Positions 1 to 11,205 of a stretch of DNA of 64,000 bases are shown one piece after another. The notes under the pieces are model-generated. The model did no database searches and was not told the origin of the DNA. It was given only the letters and a program-made list of their open reading frames with translations. Source of the stretch: Lithodes maja (Eukaryota > Arthropoda > Malacostraca > Decapoda > Lithodidae); assembly GCA_037953745.1 (NCBI GenBank), contig JBAKBP010000185.1, forward strand, positions 248,001 through 312,000. The letters run 5' to 3'. A program made the position numbers and the translations under genes. The stretch's first letter is position 1; every line of letters starts with the position of its first letter.

Positions 1-519
1 AGCGACACAACCCACGACAGAGGGCACAGGGCCAGGCGTACCAGGGGTACCGGCAGCATCCGAAACCGTGTGTGCACGACGCGCCCGTTGAGGGCCGACA
101 GAACCACCAACGGTTGCATCGCGTCGCAGTTCGTCGACGGGACCAGAAAGACACGGGAGAGGAAAACCGGGCGACCGACGGTCAACTCCCTCGACGCTAC
201 CCAGCTCGGGCATGGAAGTGAGCACGTGGGCCACCTCCGAAGAGATGGGCCGGCGTCGGCGACAAGAGCGGAAAGGGGGTCGAGACGTCCACCACCAGGT
301 GAGACCCCACCGCGCAACCCGCCGCCCCCCAACGTCCCTCGCGGCAACCGAGGGGCGCAAGGGCGAAAACAACCCGAGGGAGCACCCGAGAGGAGGGGAG
401 CGACCCGGTCGGCCAGGCGAGAAGGAAAACAAGGAGGCCGACCCAGAGAACTACACATTGTGTTGACGCGGAGGTACCCCCGTTACGGGCCGTGCGGGCA
501 CGAGCGCCATGTTGACCTC
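1..519 (-). pseudogene. DIRS reverse transcriptase remnant, copy 1 (N-terminal part)
   Basis: The minus strand corresponds to the linker upstream of the RT domain and the first RT block, equivalent to VFLVPKKD..MRPVVDLSALNG in copy D, which here is frame-shifted and substituted. The rest of RT, RNase H and the recombinase would be outside the window. Non-functional. Confidence 0.8.
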
Positions 520-2370
520 TAGCCCCCCCCCCCAACCTCGGCGAAAAGGGCGGGCCACCCCAACCCCAGGCCGGCGTGGGGCAGACCCCGTCGAAGGGCG
601 GCCGGAAGTGGAAGGCCGGCCAGCCCCGACACGGCGGGGATGAAAGGGGCAAGAACAGAAGGGCGAGGCGGAACCGACGCACTGGCCTGCAACGTCCCAG
701 TCCTGCGTCCGCGCAAGGCGGCAGCACTTGCAGCAGCACCCCGAAGAGGACCGGCAGAAGGACGGGACTGAGAAGACCCCGCGTGCGACACAGCGCGTCG
801 GTGCGTGACGTAAGCAGGGACCGCAACGACACAGCGCGACGTCGCGTGTCGGAAGCAGGGGCCGCCGACAGAGAAGCGAGCATACCCAAGCAACCAGCTG
901 AAACAACCCCGACGTATATAGCGCAGAGTACAACAAACCCTGACGAATATCCAAGGGGGCCGGCCGGCAGAACGAGGACCGCACCGTCGGGCGTCGCCGA
1001 GTTGCCGCGCACAAAACCGCCTTCAGCTCGGGAACCAAAGACACCGCGAGCCGAAGGTGGACCCGCAGAACGCGGTCCAAACCCTCGCGAAAAGCACCTG
1101 GCGCAGACGCCCCGAAAAGCCGCAGGCGGGGAACAGACGTCTGGAGGGAACCGAAAGACAAGACAATAAGTCCGTCACCCTCTGTCGCAAGGGAAAAACC
1201 GTGGCGACAGAGGGCTGATCCGGGTGAGAGAAGAACGGGGTAGCAAGAGAACAAAGGTCGAGAACGGGCGCGCTCATCCAGGACCAGAACGCGCCGGCCA
1301 ACCCGCCGACAGACACAAGAGGAGGCAAAAGCAGGGACGACTCCGGGGGAGGGACCGAAGGAGAGCCGTCGACGGAACGGTGTGAAGGCGAAGGCCTCAG
1401 CAAACCAGGCCTCCAATGGGAGAGGGAGACCGAGCAAGACGGCGAAGCCAGGCGTACCGGCGCCGCACAAACCTGACCCATAGGAGGACAGACCCGTCAA
1501 CACAGCCAGGGACTGAACAGCCGGAAGGACGGCAGGGCGGCAGAAGTCTGACCAGAGCGTAGGCCTACAGAAGGGAGGGGGACCGTAGCAGGGGTAGGGA
1601 GGGCGAGGCGCTGAGGAAGAAACACCGCCAAGAAGCGCGAGAAGAGGGAGGCTTCCATCGACTCCAAGCACCCGTCGAAGCGTGACACAACCCAGCCCTG
1701 CATAGCCGACAAACGTACCGAGAGAGGCGACCCCCCCCCCCCCCCCCCTCCCCAGAAAGGTCGGCCCGCAGGGGCAAGCGGGAGCGGGAGCGAGACCCAC
1801 GACACGAACCAGCAGCGTCGCGGCCAAAGGAAGGCGAGCGACGACGGTCGTGTCGCCGTAGAGGGACCCGTCCCCGATCACGAACGGCCCGAGGGGGAAA
1901 CAGCACCATCCCCCTCTTCCAGCGACACGACAGCTCCCGAGAAAGGGGGACCCCGAAACCTCACCGAGGCAAGAGGAGGGGTACCCCCCAGGCGAGACGG
2001 GAAGTGAAGGGCAGGAAGAGAAGAAGGAGGAGGAGCAGGACGACGGGAGGGGGAAGGCTGGCCGGGTGAAAGGAGGCCAGAAGGAGCCGCAGGGGGAAAC
2101 AGAGCAAGGACCCCCCGGGGCTGAGAGAACAGGGCGGCCCGACACCGAGGCGGAGGAGGGTGGGACCTCCACCGTCGGACGAGACCGTGAAGGAAAGAGA
2201 GGCACTGAAGCAGGTGAAGTAGGAGAAGCAACGACACCCAGGCGGACCCTCCCGGACAGTGTAGGAGGGAGCAGAGGGCCAGCGACAGCACGAACAACCG
2301 CGCGCGGAGAGGAAACGTAAGAGGAAGTCGTCTGGGCTAGGAAAGCGGGCGGAAGGGAGGAGAGCCCCTA
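520..2370 (-). pseudogene. DIRS gag remnant, copy 1 (C-terminal part)
   Basis: Read on the minus strand, this matches the middle and C-terminal part of copy D gag: the proline/serine/arginine-rich segment, a WSDF-type segment after the deletion point, then the block around LDIRQGLLYS. The protein is scattered over different frames (for example 451-2205, 576-1169 antisense and 1023-1481), so it is not translatable. The apparent large open frames come from adenine loss, which removes stop codons in every frame. A C tract at about 1733-1748 and another at 524-534 mark slippery runs. Its N-terminal part is at 10571-11205. Confidence 0.85.
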
Positions 2371-2670
2371 TTTGTTAGTAGTCTTGGCAAATCCAACGTC
2401 AAGGCTATTAACCTAATTGCAATGACGACTTGTCTATTTTGACTGCTATGTCGTCATTCCAACCGCGGTTAAAAAGAAAACGTCTAGAGTCTACTCCTTA
2501 TCTTGCTCTAGGAGACGTTGTACATTAACCAAAACTACCACCGAAGGTGAAAAAAGCATAGAAGAGAAGAAAAAGGGGTTTACCTTAGTTACCGCTTAAG
2601 GCCCATCCCGTGTTCCGTCATGTGCAGATCACTGTCGAACGTGCGCATGAGCGACCCTCTCTTGTTATCA
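2371..2670 (+). repeat. 5' inverted terminal repeat of DIRS copy A
   Basis: About 300 bp starting TTGTTAGTAGTCTTGG and ending near gaccctctcttgttatca. It is the inverse of 10219-10520. The same sequence occurs at 12548-12848, 20160-20460, 29995-30295 and 58057-58357 as the 5' end of the minus-strand copies. Adenines are conserved here, unlike in the coding region. Confidence 0.93.
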
Positions 2671-3640
2671 TTTTTTCACGCGCCTCCATTGATTGAGTCC
2701 GCTTTTGTTGTGCTCCTTCAATTCACCCTGTTTTAGGTTCGTTTCGGCTTTTCTGGCCTTCTTTTTGCTAGACAGATGTTACGTGATCTAGGACACACCT
2801 AAATGGGCTCCTTAGTGTGTTTAATGGAGACGCGTGTGGAAATAGCTACCGAAGGTACGGGGGCGCTTGGCGTTCCCCGTCTATATGTTTTCATTCTTTC
2901 TCTTTTCATATTCTTTTTTCCTGTTAGTCTGGGCATAGTTTAGCTTTTAGCTTCGATTAGCCTAGCTTGTTTATCATTCAGGAATTGCTATGCCCTTATG
3001 AGTTCTCATTTTTTTCATAGCCTAGGTGTACAGTTGGTTCACAATCTGAGATTTCGTGGTGGCGGTGCTGTTTGTAGGTTTGTGTCAGCCGCATAACTAG
3101 CGTTATTCCCGAGTCCCCCCTTTCGAGCCTTCACTGTGTCTCAAGGGCCTGGGCGCTTAGTGGTTCGTGATACCCAGAGGTACCCCACGGGGGCCTCTCC
3201 CTCACTCCACAGGGTTTTTTCGCCCCTGACACATTCTCTACTCGCGGCTAGGCCACCCTTTTTCTCACCAGTTTCATTACTGGTTTTTTGTGTTTCCCTT
3301 CCTGTTTTCACCTCCATCCTTTCATAACTTTTGCCCAATCCTGGGGTACCCCACGGGGGCCCCTGTTGTGCCAAACCACCCAACCTGCCACTTCTCCTCA
3401 TGGGCTTTGCTCTATCTCTGTGGGTTGGGTGGTTCCCAGGGGATGTGCCTCCTCTCCCCTGGTGTGCCTTCCTTGCCTCTCCCTTGACCGGTCGAGTCAG
3501 GATATTATCAAGGAAGACACTGCTCAGCTAGATGGTCACGGTCATCTTCGCTTGGAGTTCATAAGGAGTTGACGCTTGTTTGCCGGCCTTTTTTGGTTTT
3601 CCTAGACGCCCCTCTCGCTTGTTCGGCACCGGGCCCTCTT
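2671..3640 (+). other. DIRS leader, no gene seen
   Basis: AT-rich untranslated leader between the 5' terminal repeat and the palindrome cluster. It is colinear with 29080-29994 of copy C, 57100-58056 of copy D and the leaders of copies 1 and B. The short ORFs in it are not shared as proteins. It probably holds the promoter, but I see no certain TATA box. Confidence 0.6.
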
Positions 3641-3648
3641 GGCAGGTC

Positions 3649-3791
3649 CCGCAAATTTGCGGTGTGCTGGATTCGGCCCTCTGGGTCGTTTCGGCTCCCC
3701 GCAAATTTGCGGAGATCGCTGGGGGGTCGCGTGACGATGTGGGGGGTTTGTGTCGGTACGGATCTACCTCCATTGGCCCGCAAATTTGCGG
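3649..3791 (+). promoter_or_regulatory. Cluster of three 14-bp palindromes in DIRS leader (copy A)
   Basis: The perfect palindrome CCGCAAATTTGCGG occurs at 3649-3662, 3699-3712 and 3778-3791. Equivalent clusters are present in every other copy: near 11432-11575, 18674-18818, 28874-29018 and 56943-57083. The dyad symmetry and conservation in copies whose genes are wrecked suggest binding of a dimeric protein or a structural role; the function is unknown. Confidence 0.8.
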
Positions 3792-4003
3792 TTATAGTTG
3801 GCTTTCACTGTTGACCCTTTTTTGTGTCATATTGTTGCCTGATACTATATTGGTGTATGCACTTTCCTGGTGTTATAGGCCCTGCATATAAGATGTTGAG
3901 TGGTGGTTAACACTTTCTCCATCTTTGCAGGTTCTGCTGGTGCTCTTCCGCCTCGGCCGCCCTCCTCACCTACCTCTGTGCTCCCGGTTTAGGGTGAGTA
4001 CAG

Positions 4004-6660
4004 ATGCCTGTTTGCATGTGTGTTCCTGTTTCCCCATGCTCCTTCCCTGGTTCTTCTTGGACATTCTCTACACTTACACCTTCGACGTGCTGCTTCTGGT
4101 GTGTGTTCTTCTCGTGCTGGTCGGCTGCTTTGCTTTCGCCTTGGTTGTCGCTCCCCGTGCTTGGTGAGCCACATGTCCTGCTTGCGCCACTCGCTCTTTG
4201 TGTCCTCTACGGCCTACCTCCCTGCTCTGTGTGGCCCGTGTCTGGCCCTGGTGGTTGTGCTGCTCCATGGCCCTGGTTCCTCGGCGGTGGCTGTGGCCTC
4301 TGCTTCCCTTCCGTCGGTGTGGCCGATGGTCTCCCGCCACATTGGGCCTCCGTTCCCCGGCTTTTGTTGCCGCCCGGTTCCGCGTCACCCTGGGTATCCC
4401 TGACCCGACTGCCGGCCGTTCACCCCAGCCCGTAGCCTCGTAGGTGGCGCTCTCGTCTCACACGCGAGGGGTCGGGGGTTCCCTCCCAGACCGGGCGGTG
4501 CCGAATTGGGCTTGTCTCCTTTCATGTGTTAGCCTCAGTTCACCTAGCTGTAAATAGGTACCTGAAATTCGTGGACGACGTTGTGCCGTCCCATCTGGGG
4601 TTGGCACACATGGTTCAAGGCGGGCTGGGTATCATATGGTTCCCCTACGCTACTGGTCAACCTAAGCCTCCACGCTCTCGCTCGCCTCGCTCCTGCCCCT
4701 CGTCGTCCTCCTGTTCGCCTTGACGTCGCCCGTCGCCCTCGTCTTGGTTCTCGCCCTGAGGCCGGGGTTAGCGGCTCTGCTCCTATGCGCCCTCCCCTGG
4801 CCTCTACGGATAGGGGCTCTCCTCCCTTCCGCCCGCTTTCCTAGCCCAGACGACTTCCTCTTCCGTTGTCCTCTCCGCACGCGGTTGTTCGTGCTGTCGC
4901 TGGCCCTCTGCTCCCTCCTACACTGTCCAGGAGGGTCCGCCTGGGTGTCGTTGCTTCTCCTCCTTCACCTGCTTCAGTGCCTCTTCTTCCTTCACGGTCT
5001 CGTCCCGCGGTGGGGGTCCCTCCCTCCTCCGCCTCGGTGTCGGGCCGCCCTGTTCTCTCAGCCCCGGGGGTCCTTGCTCTGTTTCCCCCTGCGGCTCCTT
5101 CTGGCCTCCTTTCACCCGGCCAGCCTTCCCCCTCCCGTCGTCCTGCTCCTCCTCCTTCTTCTCTTCCTGCCCTTCACTTCCCGTCTCGCCTGGGGGGTAC
5201 CCCTCCTCTTGCCTCGGTGAGGCTTCGGGGTCCCCCTTTTCTCGGGTGCTGTCGTGTCGCTGGAAGAGGGGGATGGTGCTGTTTCCCCCTCGGCCGTTCG
5301 TGTTCGGGGACGGGTCCCTCTACGGCGACGCGGCTGTCGTCGCTCGCCTTCCTTGGACCGCGACGCTGCTGGTTCGTGTCGTGGGTCTCGCTCCCGCTCA
5401 CGCTTGTCCCTGCGGACCGACCCTTCTGGGTGGGGGGGGGTGGGGGGGGTCGCCTCTCTCGGTTCGATTGTTGGCTTTGCGGGACTGGGTTGTGTCACGC
5501 TTCGACGGGTGCTTGGCGTCGTTGGCCGCCTCCCTCTTCTTGCGCTTCTTGGCGGTGCCTCACCCTCAGCGCCTCGCCTTTCCTACCCCTGCTACGGTCC
5601 CGCTCCCTTCTGCAGGCCTCCGCTCTGGTCAGACTTCAGCCGCACTGACCTCCTTCCGGCTGTTCAGTCCCTGGCTGTGTTGACGGGTCTGTCCTCCAAT
5701 GGGACGGGTTTGTGCGGCGCCGGTACGCCTGGCTTCGCCGTCATGCTCGGTCGCCCTCTCCCCTTGGAGGCCTGGTTTGCTGTGGCCTTCGCCTTCACAC
5801 CGTTCCGTCGACGGCTCTCCTTCGGTCCCTCCCTTAGGTTACTCGCCTTGACGTTGGACTGGGGTCGTCCCTGCTTTTGCCTCCTCTTGTGTCTGTCGGC
5901 AGGTTGGCCGGCGCGTTCTGGTCCTGGATGGGCGCGCCCATTCTTGAACTTTGTTCTATTGCTACCCCGTTCTTCTCTCCCCCGGATCAGGCCTCTGTCG
6001 CCACGGTTTTTCCCTTGCGACGGAGGGTGACGGACTTCTTGTCTTGTCTTTCGGTTCCCTCCAGCCGTCTGTTCCCGCCTGCGGCTTTTCGGGGCGTCTG
6101 CGCCAGGCGCTCTTCGCGAGGTTTTGGACCGCGTTCTGCGGGTCCGCCTTCGGCTCGCGGTGTCTTTGGTTCCCGAGCTGCAGGCGGTTTTGTGCGCGGC
6201 AACTCGGCGCCGCCCGACAGTGCGGTCCTCGTTCTGCCGGCCGGCCCCCTTGGATATTCGTCAGGGTTTGTTGTACTCTGCGCTACATACGTCGGGGTTG
6301 TTTCAGCTGGTTGCTTGGGTATGCTCGCTTCTCTGGCGGCGGCCCCTGCTTCCGACACGCGACGACGCGCTGTGTCATTGCGTTCCCTGCTTCCGTCACG
6401 CACCGTCGTGCTGTGTCGCACGCGGGGTCTTCTCAGTCCCTTCCTTCTGCCGGTCCTCTTCGGGGTGCTGCTACACGTGCTGCCGCCTTGCGCGGCCGCA
6501 GGACTGGGACGTTGCAGGCCAGTGCGTCGATTCCGCCTCGCCCTTCTGTTCTTGCCCCTTTTCATCCCCGCTGTGTCGGGGCTGGCCGTCCTTCCACTTC
6601 CGGCCGCCCTTCGACGTGGTCTGCCCCGCGCCGGCCTGGGGTTGGGGGGGGGGGGGGGGT
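4004..6660 (+). pseudogene. DIRS gag remnant, copy A
   Basis: Corresponds to copy D gag (949 aa): an N-terminal Cys/His-rich block, a long Pro/Ser/Arg-rich middle and the C-terminal block around LDIRQGLLYS. The coding frame jumps repeatedly. The region of copy D between about 54843 and 55263 is absent; it should lie near 5613. At about 5838-5863 there is a patch of about 26 nt resembling the terminal repeat (finding). Most differences from copy D replace sense A by C, G or T. Confidence 0.88.
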
Positions 6661-6899
6661 AGAGGTCGACGTGGCGCTCGTGCCCGGCCCGTACCGAGGG
6701 TACCTCCGCGTCAACACAATGTGTAGTTCTCTGGGTCGGCCTCCTTGTTCTCCTTCTCGCCTGGCCGACCGGGTCGCTCCCCTCCTCTCGGGTGCTCCCT
6801 CGGGTTGTTTTTGCCCTTGCACCCCTCGGTTGCCGCGAGGGACATTGGGGGCGGCGGGTTGCGCGGTGGGGTCTCCCATGGTGGTGGGCGTCTCGACCC

Positions 6900-8510
6900 C
6901 CTTTCCGCTCTTGTCACCGCCGCCGGCCCTTCTCTTCGGATGTGGCCCACGTGCTCCCTTCCATGCCCGAGCTGGGTAGCGTCGAGGGGGTTGATCGCTG
7001 GTCGCCCGGTTTTCCTCTCCCGTGTCTTTCTGGTCCCGTCGAACTGCGACGCGATGCGACCGTTGGTGGTTCTGTCGGCCCTCAACGGGCGCGTCCTGCT
7101 CACTCGGTTTCGGATGCTGCCGGTACCCCTGGTACGCCTGGGCCTGTGCCCTCTGTCGTGGGTTGTGTCGCTGGCCCTCCAGGATGCGTCTTGGCTCGTT
7201 CCTCTCCATCCTCTCTTCCAGCGATTCTTGGCCGTTCGGACTTCCGATCGTGTGTTCCTGTTCGCCGGCCTTCCCTTCGGTCTCCACATCGCGCCGCGGC
7301 TCTTCTCCGCACATGTGGGGCAGGCTCTGGGTCCTCTCCTCGGGAGCGGGCTCCAGCTCCTGTTTTCCTTGGCCGACTGGTTGGTTGTTTCCGAAGCCCT
7401 CGGCCTGTGCGTTGGCGCCGCCCTCACAGTCGTTCGCACCGTCGCACGGTTAGGGTTCCCCTTTTGGTGTTCCCGTTTCACGCTTGACCCCGTCGCGTGT
7501 CGTGCCATGGGTCGATCTCGCATGGGTTTTCTCCGGCGCTACGGTGACCCGGGGTCTGCCGACCGCGGTGCTCCTTCGGTGGACGGTCTTCGCCGTGTTG
7601 CACTCGGTCTCCCTCCTGGGGTGGCTCTGGGACTCGTTCGTGGGTTCGCTGCTTTGGGCCGCTCTGCCCCTTTCCTTAGGGTGCCTCTGGCTCCTCCGCC
7701 TCCTCCTCATGGGCCCCGTGATGTTTCCGTTGCCCCTCTGGTTCGGCTCCTGCCGCTCCTGCGTCCCGTTCGCTGCCGCTTCGGTCTCTGGGTTGCTCCG
7801 GGCTCGCTCTCTGCGGCTGTGCCCTGGTCCGCCCCCCTCGCCAACGGTCTGGGTAGCCACAGATCCGTCGAGCGAGGTTGGGTGGGGTTCCCGATCGAAC
7901 CTGGGCCGTCCACTTCCTGGCTGATGGGTGGGTCTCCCTCCCCTTACCCATCTATGCCCTCGGACTGTTGGTTCCTCAGTTCTTCCTGCGGGTCCCCGCG
8001 CTGGCCCTTCGGGGTCAGTCGGTGGCCTTCGGGTTAGACACTCAGACAGGCTGTCCCCTGTTTTCCTTCTGCGGGGGTTCCTCCAGGTCGTTGACTCTAT
8101 TGGGGGTCTCGGTGGAGTTGTTCTTCCTCGCGGCCCGACACCCTTCTCCTGGCATGCCTCCTCCCTGCCCGGGCCGGCCACCCTGTGGGCGGCCGCCCTG
8201 TCGTGAGGGCAGGGCGTTCTTGTTGAATGGGCGTTGCAACGGACTGTGTTCACCGACCTCGCGGCTTCCTGAGGTGTTCCGGAGGTCGCCTTGTTCGCAT
8301 CGGGGGTGCCGCGCCAGTTGCCTTTGGACCTCTCCCTCCGGCCTCGCGCTCCGGGGAGGGTCCGGCCGCTTTCATGGTGGCCTGGTACGGGTGGCGGTCG
8401 ATATCCATCTTTCCGCCCCCAGACGCGCTGTTGCTGTGCCCAGTCCTCGCCAGGCTGCGGCTGTGCCACGGCTGCGTCGGGCTCCTCGCGCCTCTGTGGC
8501 CGGCACGGGC
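6900..8510 (+). pseudogene. DIRS RT/RNase H remnant, copy A
   Basis: Aligns with the copy D RT/RNase H frame, with A-to-other changes at active residues: the catalytic block read as YLDDW in D reads SLADW here (7363-7380), KDAYWHVP reads QDASWLVP, and MDNQTA is lost. Each of these changes replaces codons containing A. Several frameshifts add to this. It cannot encode an active polymerase. Confidence 0.88.
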
Positions 8511-8639
8511 TTGGTCCGCCCGGTTGCCGCGGTGGTGCCCGAGTCCGGTCCCTCTACCTGTCTCCGGCTTCCGCTTGGGCTCGGTTGGGGCCCTGCGGCC
8601 CTCGTTGGCCTTCGCATCGTGCTTGTTCATGTGGCACGG

Positions 8640-9700
8640 TGGCTCCCGGTCCCGGGCCGGGCCCTGACTGACCTCCTGCTGCGTTCCTGGCCGTCTTCTC
8701 CTTGGGGGCCTTCCGGGTCCCGCTGGAGGTCTTTTCCTAGGTGGCTACGGGCCACTCGCCTGCCTGTTGGCTCTCCTTCCCTCGTCCTCCGCTCCTTGTT
8801 TCACCTCTTCCGTACGCGTCACTTTCGAGTCGTCGCTATACGTCCCCGCTTGTCTGCCGTCCGGGGGGCTCTTTGGGTCCGTCGCTCGGCTGGTCGTTCT
8901 GACACAGGTGCTGGATTCCTTCCTGACGGCTGCCTTCAGGGATCGACCTCCTCCGCGCCTAGTCCCTCCGCAGTGGGTTCTGGGGCGGGCTCTGGTCCTT
9001 CTGGCTTCGCCCTCGTCTACGAGGGCCGCTACGCCGGTTCTGTTGCTCGGGCGTCCGCTCTTCCTTGTCGCTCTGGCCGCTGGGGTTCGGGTGTCTGCCC
9101 TAGCGGTATTGTCGTGGCCCCGGGACTGCGTGCGATTCTCCCCGTCCCTGCATGGCGTCTCGTTCGCCTCCTCCCCTCCTTTTGTTGCCAAGCTTGGGAG
9201 GGCGGCCCCCGTCTTTCCGGCCTTTCGCCGTCCAGGCTTTCCGGCTTGGGCATCCTCGCCATGTGTGGTGCCCGGTGTCGGCCTTGCGCTCCTCTGTTGC
9301 GTCTGTGGCGCCGCCTTCGGGTCCTGCTGTGTGGGTGTCTCCTCGGACGGGTGGGTGGCTCTCGCAGGTGCAGTTGGGGCGCCGCGTTAGTCGGACCGTT
9401 CGTGCCCGTCGCCCTGTTTGTAGGGTTTCTGCGCACGATGTCAGATCCTTTGCTGCCTCCTTCCGGTTCCTGCCGCGTCGATCCTTACCTGCCTTCGCCT
9501 CAGCGGTTTTGTGGGTCTTCTATCAATTCCTTCATCTCCTCCTACCTCTCCGTGTCCAGTGTTCGACCCCCTCGGCTGGTGATTGCTCTCGGGGGTCGTG
9601 TTTCCTGGGCTCTGGCGAAGATCCCTGGTCTTCCCCCCCTTGTCCCTCGTTCTTTTCCTTTGTTTTATGTGACAAAGGGGGGGGGGGGGGGGGTGTACGG
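8640..9700 (+). pseudogene. DIRS tyrosine recombinase remnant, copy A
   Basis: Matches the recombinase of copy D. The H-x-x-R block (AHDVRSFAAS) is still readable near 9430-9460, but the catalytic region is split between frames and the block equivalent to ATGDRVSEL is altered. Frame breaks and A substitutions throughout. A G tract at 9678-9694 lies just after the coding region and coincides with the end of the adenine-depleted tract. Confidence 0.85.
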
Positions 9701-10051
9701 GTTTGCAACACTGAATTGCAAGTTTGGGATTGTATATTGTTCCAGTACATAAGTGTTTTTGCCACATTGAAAATTGTGTTTTGTTCTTGTGTTCAGTGTT
9801 TTTGTTGGTTTTTGAAGAAAAGGGATTTTGGGTACAGTACCTTTTTGGTTTCAGACAAGTCTATGTTTTTGCATTACTATGAATGACGGGCATGTGTTAA
9901 AACTGTTCTTTTTAGCTACTCCTCAGTTTTTCACTCTTTTATTAGACTCTCTTGTTTAAATTGTGTCTTTGTCATTCATACTTTTGTTTTATGCATTGGT
10001 TTTTTTGGTAGGTTGGGCTTGGATGTCCTCCTCCTATTTGTTATGCAGCCT

Positions 10052-10160
10052 TGACGTTGGATTTGCCAAGACTACTAACAAATTGGGAGGTTTGACGTAC
10101 CTCCCAACCTACCAAATAGGAAAACCTACTATTTGGTAGTAGTCTTGGAAAATCCAACGT
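10052..10160 (+). repeat. DIRS internal complementary region, copy A
   Basis: Here the complement of the 5' end (gacgttggatttgccaag to about 10084) is joined to the complement of the 3' extra arm (gggaggtttgacgtacc onward, to about 10158). This joined arrangement is the internal complementary region known in DIRS elements, thought to template end completion and circle formation. It also occurs at 22541-22650 (copy C) and 50338-50445 (copy D). Confidence 0.88.
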
Positions 10161-10218
10161 ACATAATACCCTCCCTCACGCCGGACCCCTGCCCATCCGC
10201 GTTCTTCTGCTGACGTGA

Positions 10219-10570
10219 GATGTGATAACAAGAGAGGGTCGCTCATGCGCACGTTCGACAGTGATCTGCACATGACGGAACACGGGATGGGCCTTAAGCG
10301 GTAACTAAGGTAAACCCCTTTTTCTTCTCTTCTATGCTTTTTTCACCTTCGGTGGTAGTTTTGGTTAATGTACAACGTCTCCTAGAGCAAGATAAGGAGT
10401 AGACTCTAGACGTTTTCTTTTTAACCGCGGTTGGAATGACGACATAGCAGTCAAAATAGACAAGTCGTCATTGCAATTAGGTTAATAGCCTTGACGTTGG
10501 ATTTTCCAAGACTACTACCAAATAGTAGGTTTTCCTATTTGGTAGGTTGGGAGGTACGTCAAACCTCCCA
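10219..10570 (+). repeat. 3' inverted terminal repeat with extra arm, copy A
   Basis: Inverse of the 5' repeat, followed by about 50 bp (accaaatagtaggttttcc onward) that can fold on itself, since it contains tagtaggttttcctattt-type symmetry and ends gggaggtacgtcaaacctccc, a near-perfect palindrome. The 5' end lacks this arm. Confidence 0.88.
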
Positions 10571-11205
10571 ATCCGTAGAGGCCAGGGGAGGGCGCACAGG
10601 GGCAGAGCCGCTAACCCCGGCCTCAGGGCGAGAACCAAGACGAGGGCGACGGGCGACGTCAAGGCGATCAGGAGGACGACGAGGGGCAGTAGCGAGGCGA
10701 GCGAGAGCGTGGACGGAGCCGGGGAACCCCCCGAACGATGGGACGACCAGCCGCGGGACCCAGGGGAGAGGGCCCGAGCAGGGAGAGGGCCAGGTGAACG
10801 GCCGTCAGTCGAGTCAGGGATACCCAGGGTGACGCGGATCCGGTCGGCAACAAAGGCCGGGGAACGGCGGCCCACAGTCCCAATGTGGCGGGAGACCATC
10901 GGCCACACCGACGGAAGGGAAGCAGAGGCCACAGCCGCCGCCGAGGAACCAGGGCCATGGAGCAGCACAACCACCAGGGCCAGACACAGGCCACACAGAG
11001 CAGGGAGGTAGGCCGTAGAGGACACAAAGAGCGAGTGGCGCAAGCAGGACTTGTGGCTCACCAAGCACGGGGAGCGACAACCAAGGCGAAAGCAAAGCAG
11101 CCGACCAGCACGAGAAGAACACACACCAGAATCAGCACGTCGAAGGAGTAAGTGGAGAGAATGTCCAAGAAGAACCAGGGAAGGAGCATGGGGAAACAGG
11201 AACAC
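10571..11205 (-). pseudogene. DIRS gag N-terminal remnant, copy 1
   Basis: Minus-strand reading gives MFLFPHAPSL, then a block matching the Cys/His-rich segment of copy D, frame-broken. Its downstream half is at 520-2370. Confidence 0.8.

Larger units (their letters stand above)
1..2370 (-). mobile_element. DIRS retrotransposon copy 1, distal part
   Basis: This is the gag-to-RT part of a DIRS element on the minus strand; the 3' remainder lies left of the window. It aligns throughout with copies B, C and D. It stops at 2370 in the gag proline-rich region exactly where copy A begins, and the same gag sequence resumes at 10571, so copy A interrupted it. Sense adenines are scarce, as in copies A and C. 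It has the same gag deletion of about 420 bp as A, B and C. Confidence 0.9.
2371..10570 (+). mobile_element. DIRS retrotransposon copy A, complete, hypermutated
   Basis: A full-length DIRS element of about 8.2 kb: 5' inverted terminal repeat, AT-rich leader with three palindromes, gag, RT/RNase H and tyrosine recombinase remnants, a poly-G tract, 3' UTR, internal complementary region and 3' inverted terminal repeat with an extra arm. It sits inside copy 1 gag: the left flank ends agagccccta and the right flank starts tccgtagagg, contiguous in copies C and D, with no clear target duplication, as expected for tyrosine-recombinase integration. All ORFs are broken. The sense strand is strongly adenine-depleted from about 4.0 to 9.67 kb, while the ends are not. 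Confidence 0.93.

Noticed and set aside
4866..5648. Long Pro/Arg/Ser-rich ORFs on both strands across the DIRS copies as novel genes
   Set aside because: They overlap in all frames, do not keep one frame between copies, and follow from adenine (stop codon) depletion of known gag/RT sequence.
9441..9767. Proline-run ORFs opposite the DIRS recombinase
   Set aside because: They arise from the antisense of the poly-G tract and shift between copies.
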